Source: Meghimatium bilineatum (taxonomy: Eukaryota > Mollusca > Gastropoda > Stylommatophora > Philomycidae). Taken from it: a stretch of 64,000 bases of DNA. Within the stretch, counting starts at the first letter, position 1. The number at the start of each line of letters is the position of its first letter. Below are positions 10,044 through 21,464 of the stretch, one piece after another. Made by a program: the position numbers and the translations under genes. The notes below the pieces were generated by a model that was not told the origin of the DNA, made no database searches, and saw only the letters and a program-made list of their open reading frames with translations. The DNA is taken from assembly GCA_034231615.1 (NCBI GenBank), contig CM067322.1:103005587-103069586 (forward strand). Reading direction: 5' to 3'.

Positions 10044-12580
10044 TTGTTAGTTAGTTGTCGGATCATCATCACTGCAAACTGGACACATCCATAGTTGCTC
10101 CGATCTCTCCTTGAGTGTATCCGCCATCACACTTCTGCTGACAGTACCGGTCCTATGCTGGTTGACCATCATTCTTCTGCGCCCTCCAAAATGTTCACCT
10201 CTAGCAACACCGCATTTCAATCCCTGATCTTTAATCCTAGCCATTGAAAAGGAATCATCATCCACATTAGTCTCACTCTCGTGTGTTATATCTCTTAAGG
10301 AGTTCAAAACATCAACGTGATCCATTGCCCCATCGCCCTTTGCCACAATCGCACATGATGCCAGTTGATCCGCTCTTTCATTGCCTCGAACGCCCACGTC
10401 CCGGCACAAAAATAAATGTAACCGCTTTCAAGCTCGCATTTCTCAAGGCCTCAATCCACTGCTTACGAACGAGACCCACTTGTACCTTCTTAATCATACT
10501 CATAGAGTCACTCAAGATGCAGACCTGCGTTACTTTCTGTGTACATAGCCACTCAAATGCCTTGGTCACCATCATAGTCTCCATGGTCATACTACTTGTA
10601 GTGACCGCAAAGGCACCACTTTCCTCCTTGATCGTTTTACCTGCGCACTGAGCTGTAATGGCCCAAGCACTGCGAACATGCCTAATTACAGATCCATCAG
10701 TGTATATAATCACATCCCCCTCTTTGGTATTCTCACTGATTAAAGCCTGCACTTCTTTCTCCACAGCTGTGGGACACCATTCCCTGCTAAGTGATATTAC
10801 TACTCTCAAACAAGTTACGAAATCTGTGGGTAGACCTATCCATTCCGCACCTGCTGCCACATCCTGTAAACTGCTCACGCTTTGTATTACATCCTCAGCA
10901 CGTCCCATCCACGACCTTCCTCTCTTGAGTCTGCTGCCTTTAACTTTCTGTATTTCGGAATGCAACGGGTGTTCCTTATCTGCATGTATTTGAAGGTACG
11001 CCTGTGCACTGCAATACTGTAATCTATGCTCAGCTGTTGGGCAGTCAAGTAGGTATCGCATAGCTCTTGTCGATGTGTCTCTTGTGCATCCCAGAATGAT
11101 ATGCATTGCTGCATTCTGGACTCTATCCAGTCTTTCGATCTGAGTTAGGCTAAGAGTCAGAATTGCCAGTGCATATTCCACCACAGCCACAACCAAACCC
11201 TGGTACAAAAGAAATAACAATCTTTGCTTACACTGCGCAGCAGCCATAACCTTCATTGCTGCTAAGCCTTTGCCTGCCCTTATGATAATGTGGTCAACAT
11301 GTTCCCTGAAACTCAGGCTTCTGTCAAAAAACACACCCAGATATCTCATTGTGCTAGTTCTTTCTAAACTTTTCCCGGACAACGAAACTTGTGGCATGGG
11401 TGTCTTTACCATGTGATTGTTCAAGGAAAACCATGTCACGAATGCCTTAGACGGATTAACCACTGCTCCCGTATCTCGACACCAATTTGTCAGTCTGTCC
11501 AGCTCCTTCTGTAGTTCCACAACGCACTCTTCTTGATTTCTGCCCTGTCTATACACCAGGATATCATCGGCATATGACATCGTGCTGCCAACACCTGTGA
11601 TTTGATTGCCAGCGAAATGTACTGTGTATACATTGAAAAGTACAGGAGATAGAGGCGATCCCTGTGGCAGGCCAGGGCTAATAACCGTTGGTGTAGATAT
11701 CCAGTTACCACACTTAAGAACTACAACCCTGTACATAAGGGCTGCGCCAAGCCAACGCACGACAAAAGGATTAACTGCAAGATTTAACAGCTGGTGCATC
11801 AAGATATCCAAGGAAACCCTATTGTACGCATCCTCAAGGTCTATTGCGACCGCACATGTCTCCATGCGCGAATCGAACCCCTCAAAAACATCCTGCGCAA
11901 ATATGGCTGCATTCTGCCATGTCTTTTTTCCTGGACGATATCCTCCTAACAATGTTGGTAAACACTTATTTCTTTCAAGATAACACGATAGCTTCCGGGC
12001 CACAATTTTTTCCAAAAGCTTGCTAATCGTATTCTGCATAGTTATTATTCTGTAGCCATGTATCCTGGTGTGGTCCTTCCCAGGTTTGGGCAGTGGAACT
12101 AAATAGCTGAGCAACCAGTCTTCTTTCACTGTGCCCTTTAGAAGGCTATTATTGAACATGTCCGCCAACTCTCCCAACTCCTCATCCGTTCTTTGACTAA
12201 TGTCATCGTATCTAATGCCATCTGGCCCTGGTGCTGTGTTTTTTGTACTTTTCAGTGCCTTCCTGATTTCTTCAACTGTGATTAGCATATGGTTTTCCAT
12301 GCTCAAGTTCTTACACGTGTCTGTGAGCGTTTTCCTGATTTCTTGATATGCCTCCACATTTCTCTGACCAATTTGTGCGGTGTAGTGTGCCAGCAACGCC
12401 GCACCTTTTGTCTCATCCATCTTCTGCCAGACGGTATCGTCGCTCTGGAAATCGGCAATAGTCACGCGTCTTATGAGACCATTCATGGATTTGTGTAACC
12501 GCCAGAACAATTTTAGTGACTTTTCGCATGTGATCTCTTTGCAAAATTCGTCCCATTTTTACGCCTTTGCTGACTTTGCA
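10044..12580 (-). mobile_element. I-like non-LTR retrotransposon with RT and RNase H, 5'-truncated, nested
   Basis: Minus strand. A 710-codon frame (12510 to 10378) contains the reverse transcriptase: a PGPDGIRYD segment, AIDLEDAYNRV, GLPQGSPLSPVLFNVYT, and the intact catalytic YADD in SYADDILVY. RNase H follows (IIYTDGS, then MTMETMMVTKAFEWL and ILSDS). A frameshift near 10400 breaks into a second frame (10409 to 10047) with the rest of RNase H (GVRGNERADQLAS) and a terminal CPVCSDDD motif. The endonuclease and any ORF1 are absent (5' truncation near 12580; the frame can be followed to about 12560). Flanks carry atattaatgt (10034-10043) and atatcaatgt (12581-12590), a likely target duplication with one change. 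Relatively young, but not able to encode a complete protein. Confidence 0.9.
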
Positions 12581-12660
12581 ATATCAATGTATGGCTCAGA
12601 AACATGGACAATGAACAAACTAGAAGACAAAATTGATATCCATAAGAGAGCCTCAATATA
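12581..12660 (+). mobile_element. RTE-type element, right half of the interrupted copy
   Basis: Continues 9932-10043: SMYGSETWTMNKLEDKIDIHKRAS. It stops abruptly at 12660. Confidence 0.85.
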
Positions 12661-12884
12661 ACTGCATGTCATCTACTAAGATTTTCTGTTGCATGAGTGG
12701 TCGCAACCGCATGCATATTAAAATATATTTAGAACTAATATTCCTTGTTTCAGTGTGATGTGAAAAAAAATATATAAATAAAAATATCTCAAAAATATTA
12801 ATTCCATCTAAATGCTAAAAATACTTTGTAGTGAATGAGTTGAACATCACTCTTATTACAATGATTTAACAGACAGTATAGTTA

Positions 12885-13150
12885 TAGGGGCTGGGGGGGG
12901 AGGCAGGTAGCTCGGTGGTAGTGCACTGGCTTCATATATGAGTGGTCCTGGTGTCATTTCCCAGTTGAGGCGGAAATGTATTTCAGATCACAACAGCTTC
13001 TGGGTTGACCCAACCGTAAATGGATGCTGGATTAATCCGGGAAGTAAAGACCGCAAGGGAAAGGAGATGGCTACTGCCCTCATAAAGCAGAGCCACTGAA
13101 ATGTGAGATTGCTAACATCTCACACCCCTACGGCATTACTAAATGCTATT
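12885..13150 (+). mobile_element. tRNA-derived SINE
   Basis: Head ggtagctcggtggtagtgca resembles a pol III A box, followed about 40 bases on by ggtcctggtgtcatttc as a diverged B box. A body of about 170 bp and a T-rich end (ggttaatttttttttatag) follow. No TSD could be fixed. Confidence 0.6.
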
Positions 13151-13159
13151 GGTTAATTT

Positions 13160-13850
13160 TTTTTTATAGGTTATGGTATAGGTATATTGATTATCCTCTT
13201 CGCACACCGGACATGTCCATAGGTTCTCAGGTCTCTACTTCAGTAAATCTCTCAGGGTATAACGGCTGATGGTTCTGGTTCTGTGTTGGTTCACTGCCCT
13301 TTTTGAAATCTTTGCTGTAATTCCCAATTCTTGCTTTCTCGATATTGACTAATACTCATTTATGTCAAAATCATCTATCGTGAGGACTCAAGAAATTAGT
13401 ATTTCTGCTTAGTCCATAGACTGACCATCTGTTATGGTGGTGAGGCTAGCTAATTGGTTGGCCCGTTCCTTTCCCTCCACACCTGTTTGTCCAGAGACAA
13501 AGATAAGAGTGATCTTTTGCAGTGAGGCCTGCATTTGAGCTCTCTCTAATGACTCCACCCATCACCTATGTACATCACCTGTGTACATCACTTGTTTTGA
13601 CTTTCTGAATCATATTTATTGAGTCACTTAGTATGTATGCATGGGAAAAGGCTTGTGATTCCATTTCAATGCCTGCATTACAGCAAATGCTTCCTTTGTG
13701 AGACTGCTTGTCATTGTGGTAAAGGCTCCACTGTCTTCATATAATTTTTTCCGTGTGTCCTGGAAGTAAAGGCCTATGCGCATCACTGTTGGCTGATGAC
13801 CGACCCGTCCGTGTAAATCACAACATCTGTGTATTTAAAAGATAGTTTCA
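13160..13850 (-). mobile_element. I-like non-LTR element, RNase H remnant
   Basis: The minus strand gives DVVIYTDGSV near 13805-13835, a degraded middle, and G.EG.ERANQLAS near 13440-13480. These match the RNase H and C-terminal region of the element at 10044-12580. Multiple stops and shifts; older than its neighbour. Confidence 0.75.
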
Positions 13851-14010
13851 TAATTAAACATCACTCTCTGTTCTTACAATGATTTAAAAAGAAGTGTTTT
13901 ATTTAAACACCACTATTCTTATAATGATTTAAAAGGAAGTGTTTTATTTAAAAACCACTATTCTTACAATGATTTAAAAGAAAGTGTCATATTTAAACAT
14001 CACTGTTCTT
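13850..14010. repeat. 45-bp repeat, 3-4 copies, ending at an acceptor
   Basis: Units of about 45 bp (aatgatttaaaaggaagtgt then tttatttaaacaccactattcttac). The final unit runs into the exon 7 acceptor: repeats read cttacaat where the true site reads cttacag. Confidence 0.8.
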
Positions 14011-14014
14011 ACAG

Positions 14015-14278
14015 GAGTCATCAGTTTTTATGAGTTGTGGTTTCGGGGCCCTATTGGTGCAAATGGTCAGTACAATCCACCTACCTCAAGAATTTTCAAT
14101 CCAAGTGGCAGCTATGATCCATCTGCAGCTTTAGATAGCAGTGCACTTGGTCCTCCAGCAACATCATACAATGTCACTGGGTTGCAGGCATTCACAACAT
14201 ATGAGTGTCAAGTGCTCTCTGAGAACAATGCAGGGAAAGCTTCCAGCACTTGGGCACAAGGGACAACACTAGAATCTT
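14015..14278 (+). CDS. USH2A: Usherin exon 7: FN3 domain 3, main part
   Basis: Acceptor AG at 14013-14014; donor gtaaga from 14279; phase 1 both sides. Encodes YELWFRGP, an insert rich in N, P, S and A, then the FN3 end (YNVTGLQAFTTYECQVLSEN, NAGKASS.W). The long insert between strands is also seen in usherin FN3-3, whose exon is likewise longer than usual. Confidence 0.92.
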
Positions 14279-14439
14279 GTAAGAACTCAGACTTGAACTC
14301 ATTTATACTTGTACTTGTTACCTATTGATTCAGACTTGATCTCATTTATACTTGTACTTGCTAATTTTCTTGTACTTGTAAAGCAAACACAGTGACCTAC
14401 CAACTTTCACCATTACTTCTTCACCCAAAGATCAAGATG

Positions 14440-14905
14440 GAAATAAAAAAAACAGATAATTTCTACAATTTTTATACCAACACTTTTAACAGTCTCGCAG
14501 CAGAGGAAAATCGTCACATGTGAAATGAAGTGTCTGAGAAAAGTTGCAATGATTACTAAACTAGATAAAATAAGAAATGAAGAAATTAGGAAAAGAGTTG
14601 CTGTAATATCATGTATTGAACATATTGAGAGACAGCAAGTAAAATGGTTCGGTCACCTTATGAGAATGAACCTAAACCAATACCTAATACCCAAACCAAA
14701 TACCAATAAGAGCATATAACAAAAGAATATCAAAACGTAAAGCCAAAGGTAGACCAAGAAAATGGTGGATAGAAAACATCAAAATAGACTTGGACAAACA
14801 TGGACTAAGTGGAACTATAGTGGCACATCTGGCCGTGGAACGACAGCATAAGCTTCCACCCCTACGCTTAACGGCACGTGTGAATATGATCAACCATCAT
14901 TCACC
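14440..14905 (+). mobile_element. RTE-type element, 3' end
   Basis: Encodes EMKCLRK..M.TKLDKIRNEEIRKRV, then IERQQVKWFGHLMRMN, with later frameshifts through a GRPRKWW-like segment. The same family and end occur at 38660-39235. Here the terminal sequence caaccatcattcacctgggg leads straight into the 29-bp array. Confidence 0.85.
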
Positions 14906-15418
14906 TGGGGGCAAACAATAGAGAATCTTTCACCTGGGGACAGACAATAGAGAATCATTAACCTGGGGACAGACAATAGAGAATCTTTCACCTGGGGACA
15001 GACAATAGAGAATCGTTCACCTGGGGACAGACAATAGAGAATCTTTCACCTGGGGGCAAACAATAGACAATCATTCTCCTGGGGACAGACAATAGAGAAT
15101 CTTTCACCTCGGGACAGACAATAGAGAATCTTTCACCTGGGGACAGACAATAGAGAATCTTTCACCTCGGGACAGACAATAGAGAATCTTTCACCTGAGG
15201 ACAGACAATAGAGAATCTTTCACCTCGGGACAGACAATAGAGAATCTTTCACCTGAGGACAGACAATAGAGAATCTTTCACCTCGGGACAGACAATAGAG
15301 AATCTTTCACCTGAGGACAGACAATAGAGAATCTTTCACCTGGGGACAGACAATAGAGAATCGTTAACCTGGGGACAGACAATAGAGAATCTTTCACCTG
15401 GGGACAGACAATAGACAA
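14905..15418. repeat. 29-bp minisatellite from a retrotransposon 3' end, about 18 copies
   Basis: Unit ttcacctggggacagacaat plus agagaatct, with ctcggg and ctgagg variants in alternating blocks. One single copy of the same sequence ends the related RTE copy at 39200-39230, so the array was probably amplified from the element's own 3' terminus. Confidence 0.93.
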
Positions 15419-15689
15419 CAGTAAATTTTTTTTTTCATTTATATTAATTGTTACACATTCAGGTTTATGCCTACCTTGCCCATAGATAAATGGGAGGGGT
15501 TTTCAAGCACCCTCCCATCCGCTTAGGAAATCAGAACATGACATTTAGTACTGAGAACTTATTAAGAAAAAGTGGGTAAATTTTCACCACCACCAGAAAT
15601 GAAAATTTGCAATGAAAAAATGGGATTTGCAATGAAAATTGGCAAATGACTTTCTCTCCCACCACACTCCACCCCACCTACTGAGGACA

Positions 15690-15910
15690 AACTCTCGCAT
15701 GTTAGCAGAATGGAGTTCAGAGAATGAAATTTGCTGTCATGGTTTACAGCTTAGCTGTGTCTTTTGGACTGACACATCTGACTCATCAAGGCTTTTGGGT
15801 TACTTTGATACTCTATGGAATGGTAAAACCAACCCCACCCCAAAACCTTCTTGGTCACCTCTTACTACATGCCTGGGACATAACAGTGTCACTATTCTTT
15901 GCCTTTTTTG
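15690..15910 (-). mobile_element. SINE-like dispersed repeat, minus copy
   Basis: Reverse complement of the block at 57819-58093 (gacacatctgactcatcaag, then ccttcttggtcacctcttac). Diverged. The sequence from 15419 to 15690 is intron in which I recognise nothing. Confidence 0.6.
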
Positions 15911-16074
15911 AAATGAAACATCCTTGCCTCCTTTTGGACATGGGAGAAAATCAGAACAATGCTATCAGAAAGTGAGTAAGCGCAGTATCAGTGGTAGAAT
16001 ACACAAGAAGGACAACAGATCAAAGGATTTATTTACCAAAAAAATGGTTTGGACATGTATAAATTATATTATGG

Positions 16075-16515
16075 AAATGTTCGCACACAGCTCGTTGTCA
16101 TTTAACCACACACACGATGGTTTGAATGGAACAGTGACAGCACAAAACAAAAGAAAAATAGTGACAGCAGAAATGACATGTCTACGAAGAATACTGGGAG
16201 TGTCATTAAAAGATAGAATTAGAATGATAACATCAGACAGATGATCAAAAAAATACCAGTTGGAACACATGAAAAGACAACAGATCAAGTGGTTTCCACA
16301 CACTTCCATACTACCAGCAGACAGCATGCCACTGATGGCCATGGCACATAGACATCACGGCTATAAAGCCAGAGGCAGACCGTGTAAAAGATGGATCACA
16401 GAAATCAAAAAGGTCACCGGAATAAGCTTACAAACAGCACACAAGAAGGCATCTCCAAAGAAGTCTTCTATTCCTGGCACTGCAAGGAAAACAAGGGCCA
16501 CAGCATATAGATAAA
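16075..16515 (+). mobile_element. RTE-type element, 3' fragment
   Basis: Encodes AEMTCLRRILGVSLKDRIR, a stop, MKRQQIKWFPHTS, and ARGRPCKRWITEIKKVTGIS, ending with a gata/gatt tail. Same family as 1533-1844. Confidence 0.8.
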
Positions 16516-16854
16516 TAGATTGATGGCATGTTCACACAAAGCTCAATATTATTTAACTGTAATGGTGGATTGATGGAATATCTGAAGTATTGAATACATC
16601 CATATATAAGACATTTGAGTGAGATGAAAGCTTCGCACAAATCTTCTCTACTTAAAGTCATATCCCGGCGCAAGTAATTTTCACATCCACGAAAATTCAC
16701 TCGAAGAGACATGGTTTTGTTGTTGACTGTAGGTGCATGGAATGTGTGCAAACTTCTCGATAATGAACTGTAACATCTGTTCTGATGCAAACACATATTT
16801 GTTTGGTCAGGTCCTGCAGTATATATGCCATGTCATTGCCCACTGAAGATACTT

Positions 16855-17105
16855 CTCTGTGGTGAGCTACAGAAGGGCATGTATTCTCAAAGTAGCCAAA
16901 AAAAGGTGCTACAAGGACTCGGCAAAGGCCTTACTGAAATCTTTGAAATAAACCAATATACATGGGAAGACTCTGCACTATATAGAGCTACATGGCACTC
17001 TATAGTTAAAAAAAGGCACAGGATCTTGGGAATAGAGGAGAAATGCAGCAGCTCAGCAGAAGAGAGTATCTAGAAAGTCACGGGTAGATCAAACATCATT
17101 TACGA
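16855..17105 (+). mobile_element. Non-LTR element C-terminal fragment
   Basis: Encodes GELQKGMYSQSSQKKVLQG, then WEDSALYRATWHS, the 'ELQ.G......QKK..K....WE..A..R..W' tail found in several non-LTR elements. A minus-strand relative is at 30990-31290. The (TTA)n tract at 17125-17215 follows. Confidence 0.6.
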
Positions 17106-17124
17106 CCCTGACAGGTTATGGGTC

Positions 17125-17159
17125 ATTATTATTATTACTATTATTATTATTATTATTAC

Positions 17160-17201
<42 letters not shown>

Positions 17202-17215
17202 TATTATTATTAATA
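17125..17215. repeat. (ATT)n microsatellite
   Basis: About 30 trinucleotide units with a few act interruptions. Confidence 0.95.
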
Positions 17216-17315
17216 ATGTTATCTGGAATTCTACTTTATTTCTGTTTAGACTTCTGATAATTTCTAGTTAGAATCTATTGATGTTTTATAATGTCTATTG
17301 CTTTCACATTTTCAG

Positions 17316-17485
17316 CGCCATTATCTATTGCTGCTCCTTCTGTGACTGGACTTAGCAGTTATGAACTGTTGATATCTTGGACTACGCCTCCACCTGAAGA
17401 CATGCAAGGAGTGGTCATTGTTTACCGCTTGTATCAATACCTTTCACAGACCCAAGATCCATTTGGTCCTCCGCTGATATGGAAT
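17316..17485 (+). CDS. USH2A: Usherin exon 8: FN3 domain 4, first half
   Basis: Acceptor AG at 17314-17315; donor gtaagt from 17486. Phase 1 in, phase 0 out. Encodes PLSIAAPSVTGLSSYELLIS followed by W-TTPPPED and a V-YRLYQ strand. The G.SSYEL.ISW pattern matches usherin FN3-4. Confidence 0.9.
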
Positions 17486-17524
17486 GTAAGTTTATGTTGT
17501 TTTTGTTTTGCTACTTTTTAAACA

Positions 17525-17625
17525 ATAAACAAACAAACAAACTAGAAGACAGAATTGATGCCTTTGAGATGTGGATATATAGAAGAATAGGGAGAACTGC
17601 AAGGCATAATAATAAGAATAATTAC
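17525..17625 (+). mobile_element. RTE scrap
   Basis: Encodes NKLEDRIDAFEMWIYRRIGR, the same block as in the element at 51180-52395. Very short. Confidence 0.65.
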
Positions 17626-17659
17626 ATCCAACTTTTCCCTAGACAATAAAATAAATGCA

Positions 17660-18560
17660 CACATGTATGTAGAGATCTGAGATTTGTTTCATAGACTACA
17701 CCAAGGAGTTTGATTGTGTTAAATATCAACAACTATGGTCCATCATGGGAGACATGGGCTTCCCCAAACATCTAATAGATTTTATTGAAACACTATATCA
17801 TGAACAAAAAGCAGCAGTAAAAATGGAGGCAGAAACATCTGAATGGTTCGCTGTTCAAAGTGGAGTGAGATAGGAGTACACTCTATCCCCTTATCTTTTT
17901 AACATCTATGTAGAGAATATAATGAGAAATATAAGAGAGGAACTAGAAGAAAATGAGTTTCATCCATTAAATATCGGTGGGTACAAGATTCCAGACATAA
18001 GATATGCAGATGACACAGTCCTCCTTACTACACATCCTGAGGGACTCAAACAGCTAATTACAACAACAAAGAAATACAGCGAGATACAGAATCGATATCT
18101 AAAAGCACAGAAAAAAAATTATGCTAACAGACAAGAAAATCAAACCAATAATCAACACAGACAATATAGAACTAGAATGTGTAAACAAATTCGAATGCCT
18201 GGGAGAATATATCAACAGTTCTGGAGATTGTTCAGTCGACATTGGAAGAAGACTCGCAATTGCAACACTCAAATTATCACAAATGAGAAAGCTATCGCAA
18301 AGTATTAATAACGACACTAAAGTAACACTTTTAAGATCATGTGTTTTTCCAGTGGCGACATATGGATGCGAGACTTGGACTTTAAACAAGACAATATCCA
18401 AAAGAATAAATTCATTTGAAATTAAGTACTACAGAAAGATCCTACGAATATCATGGGCAGAGAAAAAGAAGAACATTGAAGTTTTGAAATTACTAAATGA
18501 GAAGTGGCTTCTAAATACCATAATAAGAAGGAAGCTACAGCATTTTGGACACTTAAAGTG
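17660..18560 (+). mobile_element. RTE-type reverse transcriptase pseudogene
   Basis: RT fingers and palm: CFIDYTKEFDCVKYQQLW, a GVR.EYTLSPYLFNIYVEN stretch with an in-frame stop, and RYADDTVLL with an intact catalytic YADD. After a frameshift near 18120 comes NKFECLGEYINSSGDCSVDI, VATYGCETWTLNKT and the basic tail. 5'-truncated. Related to the + copy at 52400-54600. Confidence 0.88.
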
Positions 18561-18589
18561 ACATGTTGGGATCAAGAGGCTGATTCTAT

Positions 18590-18765
18590 TATATTTATTA
18601 TATAGGCCTATAAGTTAAGCCTAATCTTTGTAAGTCCATCGCACATAAAATAAAATTTCATTGAATATCTATGATGTTATATGCCTGTGTCGTCATTGCG
18701 ACGACGTACGAAAGCATGCAGCACGCTAACTCGCAAAAACATGTTTTGACATAAATTATACTATC
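18590..18765. other. Unassigned intron sequence
   Basis: Single-copy-looking sequence between an RTE end and the CCAT array; includes tataggcctata at 18600. No feature recognised. Confidence 0.5.
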
Positions 18766-19182
18766 CATCCATCCATCCATCCATCCATCCATCCATCCAT
18801 CCATCCATCCATCCATCCATCCATCCATCCATCCATCCCATCCCATCCCATCCCATCCCATCCCATCCCATCCCATCCCATCCCATCCCATCCCATCCCA
18901 TCCCATCCCATCCCATCCCATCCCATCCCATCCCATCCCATCCCATCCCATCCCATCCCATCCCATCCCATCCCATCCCATCCCATCCCATCCCATCCCA
19001 TCCCATCCATCCATCCATCCATCCATCCATCCATCCCATCCATCCATCCATCCATCCATCCATCCCATCCATCCCATCCATCCATCCATCCATCCATCCA
19101 TCCATCCATCCATCCATCCATCCATCCATCCATCCATCCATCCCATCCCATCCCATCCCATCCCATCCCATCCCATCCATGT
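18766..19182. repeat. (CCAT)n / (CCCAT)n compound microsatellite, about 415 bp
   Basis: Pure alternating blocks of 4-bp ccat and 5-bp cccat, with no other interruption. It abuts the 3' end of the minus-strand RTE copy at 19183. On that strand it reads as a (ATGG)n/(ATGGG)n tail, so it is most likely an expanded retrotransposon 3' tail. Confidence 0.95.
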
Positions 19183-19830
19183 TGTCATTCAGCGTCAGAG
19201 GTAGAAGAGTTGTCTGGAGATGGCTCTTGTGTGTACTGAGTATATTGTGGAATTTGTTGCATCTTTTATTGCGGTGGTCCATCGTTTTTGCGGTCGGCAT
19301 CTAGGTCTGCCTTCCCTGTATCTGTGTAGCATAGCTTGCTGTGGTATGCTGTCTGGTAGTAGTCTGCTGATGTGTACAAACTATTTGATCTGTTGTCTCT
19401 TAATATGCTCCAAGATTGGGGCAGTGCCGTTTCTTTGTCTAATGTCCTCATTTATTACTCTGTCTCAGCGATATTCCTAGGATTTTGCGTAAGCACACCA
19501 TTTAAGCTGTCACTAGTTTACGTTTGTCTTGTGCTGTAGTTGTCCATGTTTGGCATTGGTAGCACAGTGTTGGCATAATAATCATTTTGAATAGTGTGAT
19601 TTTGGTGTTTAAATCAACATTTTTGTTTCTGAAGATTGGTGTCATTTGCCCTAGGGCTTGATATGTTTTACTACATCTATTGTGTATTTCTTTGCTGCTC
19701 TTGCCGTCTGTTTATTTTGTTATATTGCTTTCTAGATATGTGAATTCTGTCACCTGGTTAAGTCTGTTGTTTCCAATATATGTATTTGTGATTCTTTCTG
19801 TTCTTTCTATCTTCATTACTTCTGGTCTTT
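19183..19830 (-). mobile_element. RTE-type element, 3' part
   Basis: Minus strand: LNQVTEFTYLES, NRCSKTYQALGQMTPIFRNKN, MPTLCYQCQTW, then the 3' region with several stops. Same family as 4246-4902 and 1533-1844. Its 3' terminus is followed by the CCAT array. Confidence 0.82.
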
Positions 19831-20490
19831 TCTATGTTTATCTTTATGAATGATTATGGTGGATATGTTCTCAATGGATTTCTATCTGCAATGATTAATC
19901 GTTTTTACGGGCGGAAAGAGTAAAAAAGCCATATGTTTTTTTTGATGGATTCTTGATATTTCCAAGATATTACATGATGTCTATGATATTCTGCATGGAT
20001 ATAAATTCGTAAAAGCAATTTTTGGCAAAAAAATTGTGCAAATAAACAATGTTTGTGCATTTTTGCATGGTATATTTTTCTTATTTAGTTTGATTTTAAT
20101 TTTCTAAAATGAGAAATTCAGTTTTGATACTACTTTAGTACCGGTATAGTTCTACATTCAGTTTAAACAAAAATAAAATCCTTTCCCTCCAAAGTTAATA
20201 ACTTATGTTACTCTAAACAAAACGAGGTCTTTGTGACTTCTAATACTTATTGATAGTGCGTCCTCATATAGCCTACTTGGACATTGTCGGCTGGTTGAAA
20301 GGTGCACAACTCTCCTCTGGAGAGGTAAAATCATCACCTACCCATCAACTTCCAAAAAACACATAGAGAAAAGAGTACCACACCCATAGAAACATTTAAA
20401 AAAAACATAGGCTTAATATGCATACCTGAGCCTAATATATTTGAAATATCAAGTAATCTCTTATTTTAATATGCATACCTGAGCCTGAAG
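19831..20490. other. Unassigned AT-rich intron sequence
   Basis: No coding similarity, array or terminal repeat recognised. A short cctgagcctaatatatttgaaat motif recurs at 20427 and 20829, flanking the RTE fragment that follows. Confidence 0.5.
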
Positions 20491-20494
20491 GATA

Positions 20495-20825
20495 CTTAGA
20501 ATATCATGGAAGGAAAAAATCAGAAACTCAGATATTATAAACAAATTGAAGATTCCAGAGTGTTCATTACTAAACACAATAACAAAAAGAAAACTAGACC
20601 TGTTTGGTCATATAAAGAGACATAGCTGTTTAGAAAGACAAATAATGGAGGGAAGAGTACCTGGGAGGAGGAGAAAGGGCAGACCAAGAAGACGATGGAC
20701 TGATGACATTAAAGATAACACGAATACATCGCTAGAAAATGCAAGCAGCATTGCCCAAGACAGAGAGAGGTTCTGAGAGTTCATTGGGAAGACAACGTTC
20801 TGGAAGGAATACTTCACATGGCACA
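20495..20825 (+). mobile_element. RTE-type element, 3' end
   Basis: Encodes LLNTITKRKLDLFGHIKRHS, then MEGRVPGRRRKGRPRRRWTD and an A-S-S-I-AQDRERF tail. The same end is found at 54330-54600, 55310-55410 and 62790-62930 (minus). The sequence cctgagcctaatatatttgaaat lies on both sides (about 20427 and 20829) and may be its target duplication or a flanking repeat. Confidence 0.8.
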
Positions 20826-21025
20826 CACCTGAGCCTAATATATTTGAAATATCCAGTAATCTCATATTTTTATCATATAAAACCTTAAATGGTGTAGTAG
20901 AGTTTTTTAAATGCCATCTCCTGGATCCCTGGGTATATTACTCAATGTCTTGATCAAAACTAAATGCCAGAAATAGAGGCTTTGTATTATATGTTTGAGA
21001 AGAACATTCAGATAATTCATTGCAG

Positions 21026-21170
21026 CTTGTCTATCAAGGCGATGGTTCAGTTCTCAAGAAGATAATAACAGGACTCACACCCTACTCAGAGTATGTTTTC
21101 ATCCTTGAGGCTTGTAATTCAAAAGGTTGCGTTAATAGTTCTGCGGTCACTGGGCAGACATTGATTGCGG
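21026..21170 (+). CDS. USH2A: Usherin exon 9: FN3 domain 4, second half
   Basis: Acceptor AG at 21024-21025; donor gtaggt from 21171. Phase 0 in, phase 1 out. Encodes ITGLTPYSEYVFILEACNSK, then GCV and a GQTLIA end. The GL.PY..Y.F....CNS.GCV..S...GQTL pattern is that of usherin FN3-4. Confidence 0.92.
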
Positions 21171-21464
21171 GTAGGTAGCTCTCAAACTCATTAAATTGTA
21201 AGTTTTTATATTATATTTTATTGTATTCCATACTGCCATGGACTGTAGGAAAAACTAATGAGGAAGTAATGATTATTATTAAATTGTTTATTTACCAGCG
21301 TCAGAAAGAAGCAGTTTTGGCGACGTTATAAGCTGAGTGTGGGAGGGGAGGGAAGTTTTGAGAAAACTGTAAAAGGACAAAAATTACGGATGGGCAGAAG
21401 ACAATAAAATGTGAAAATATTGAATAGTTTAACATCGTTAAGTGGCCAACTTCTTGAAGAGGAT

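Noticed and set aside
10283..10993. Plus-strand ORFs overlapping the I-like element
   Set aside because: Antisense shadows of the RT/RNase H frame on the minus strand.
14905..15418. CRISPR-like regular repeats
   Set aside because: Units are contiguous with no unique spacers, in an animal gene; the same applies to all other arrays here.
18658..19300. Overlapping minus-strand ORFs rich in G, W, D and M
   Set aside because: Translations of the CCAT/CCCAT microsatellite in three frames; no gene context.
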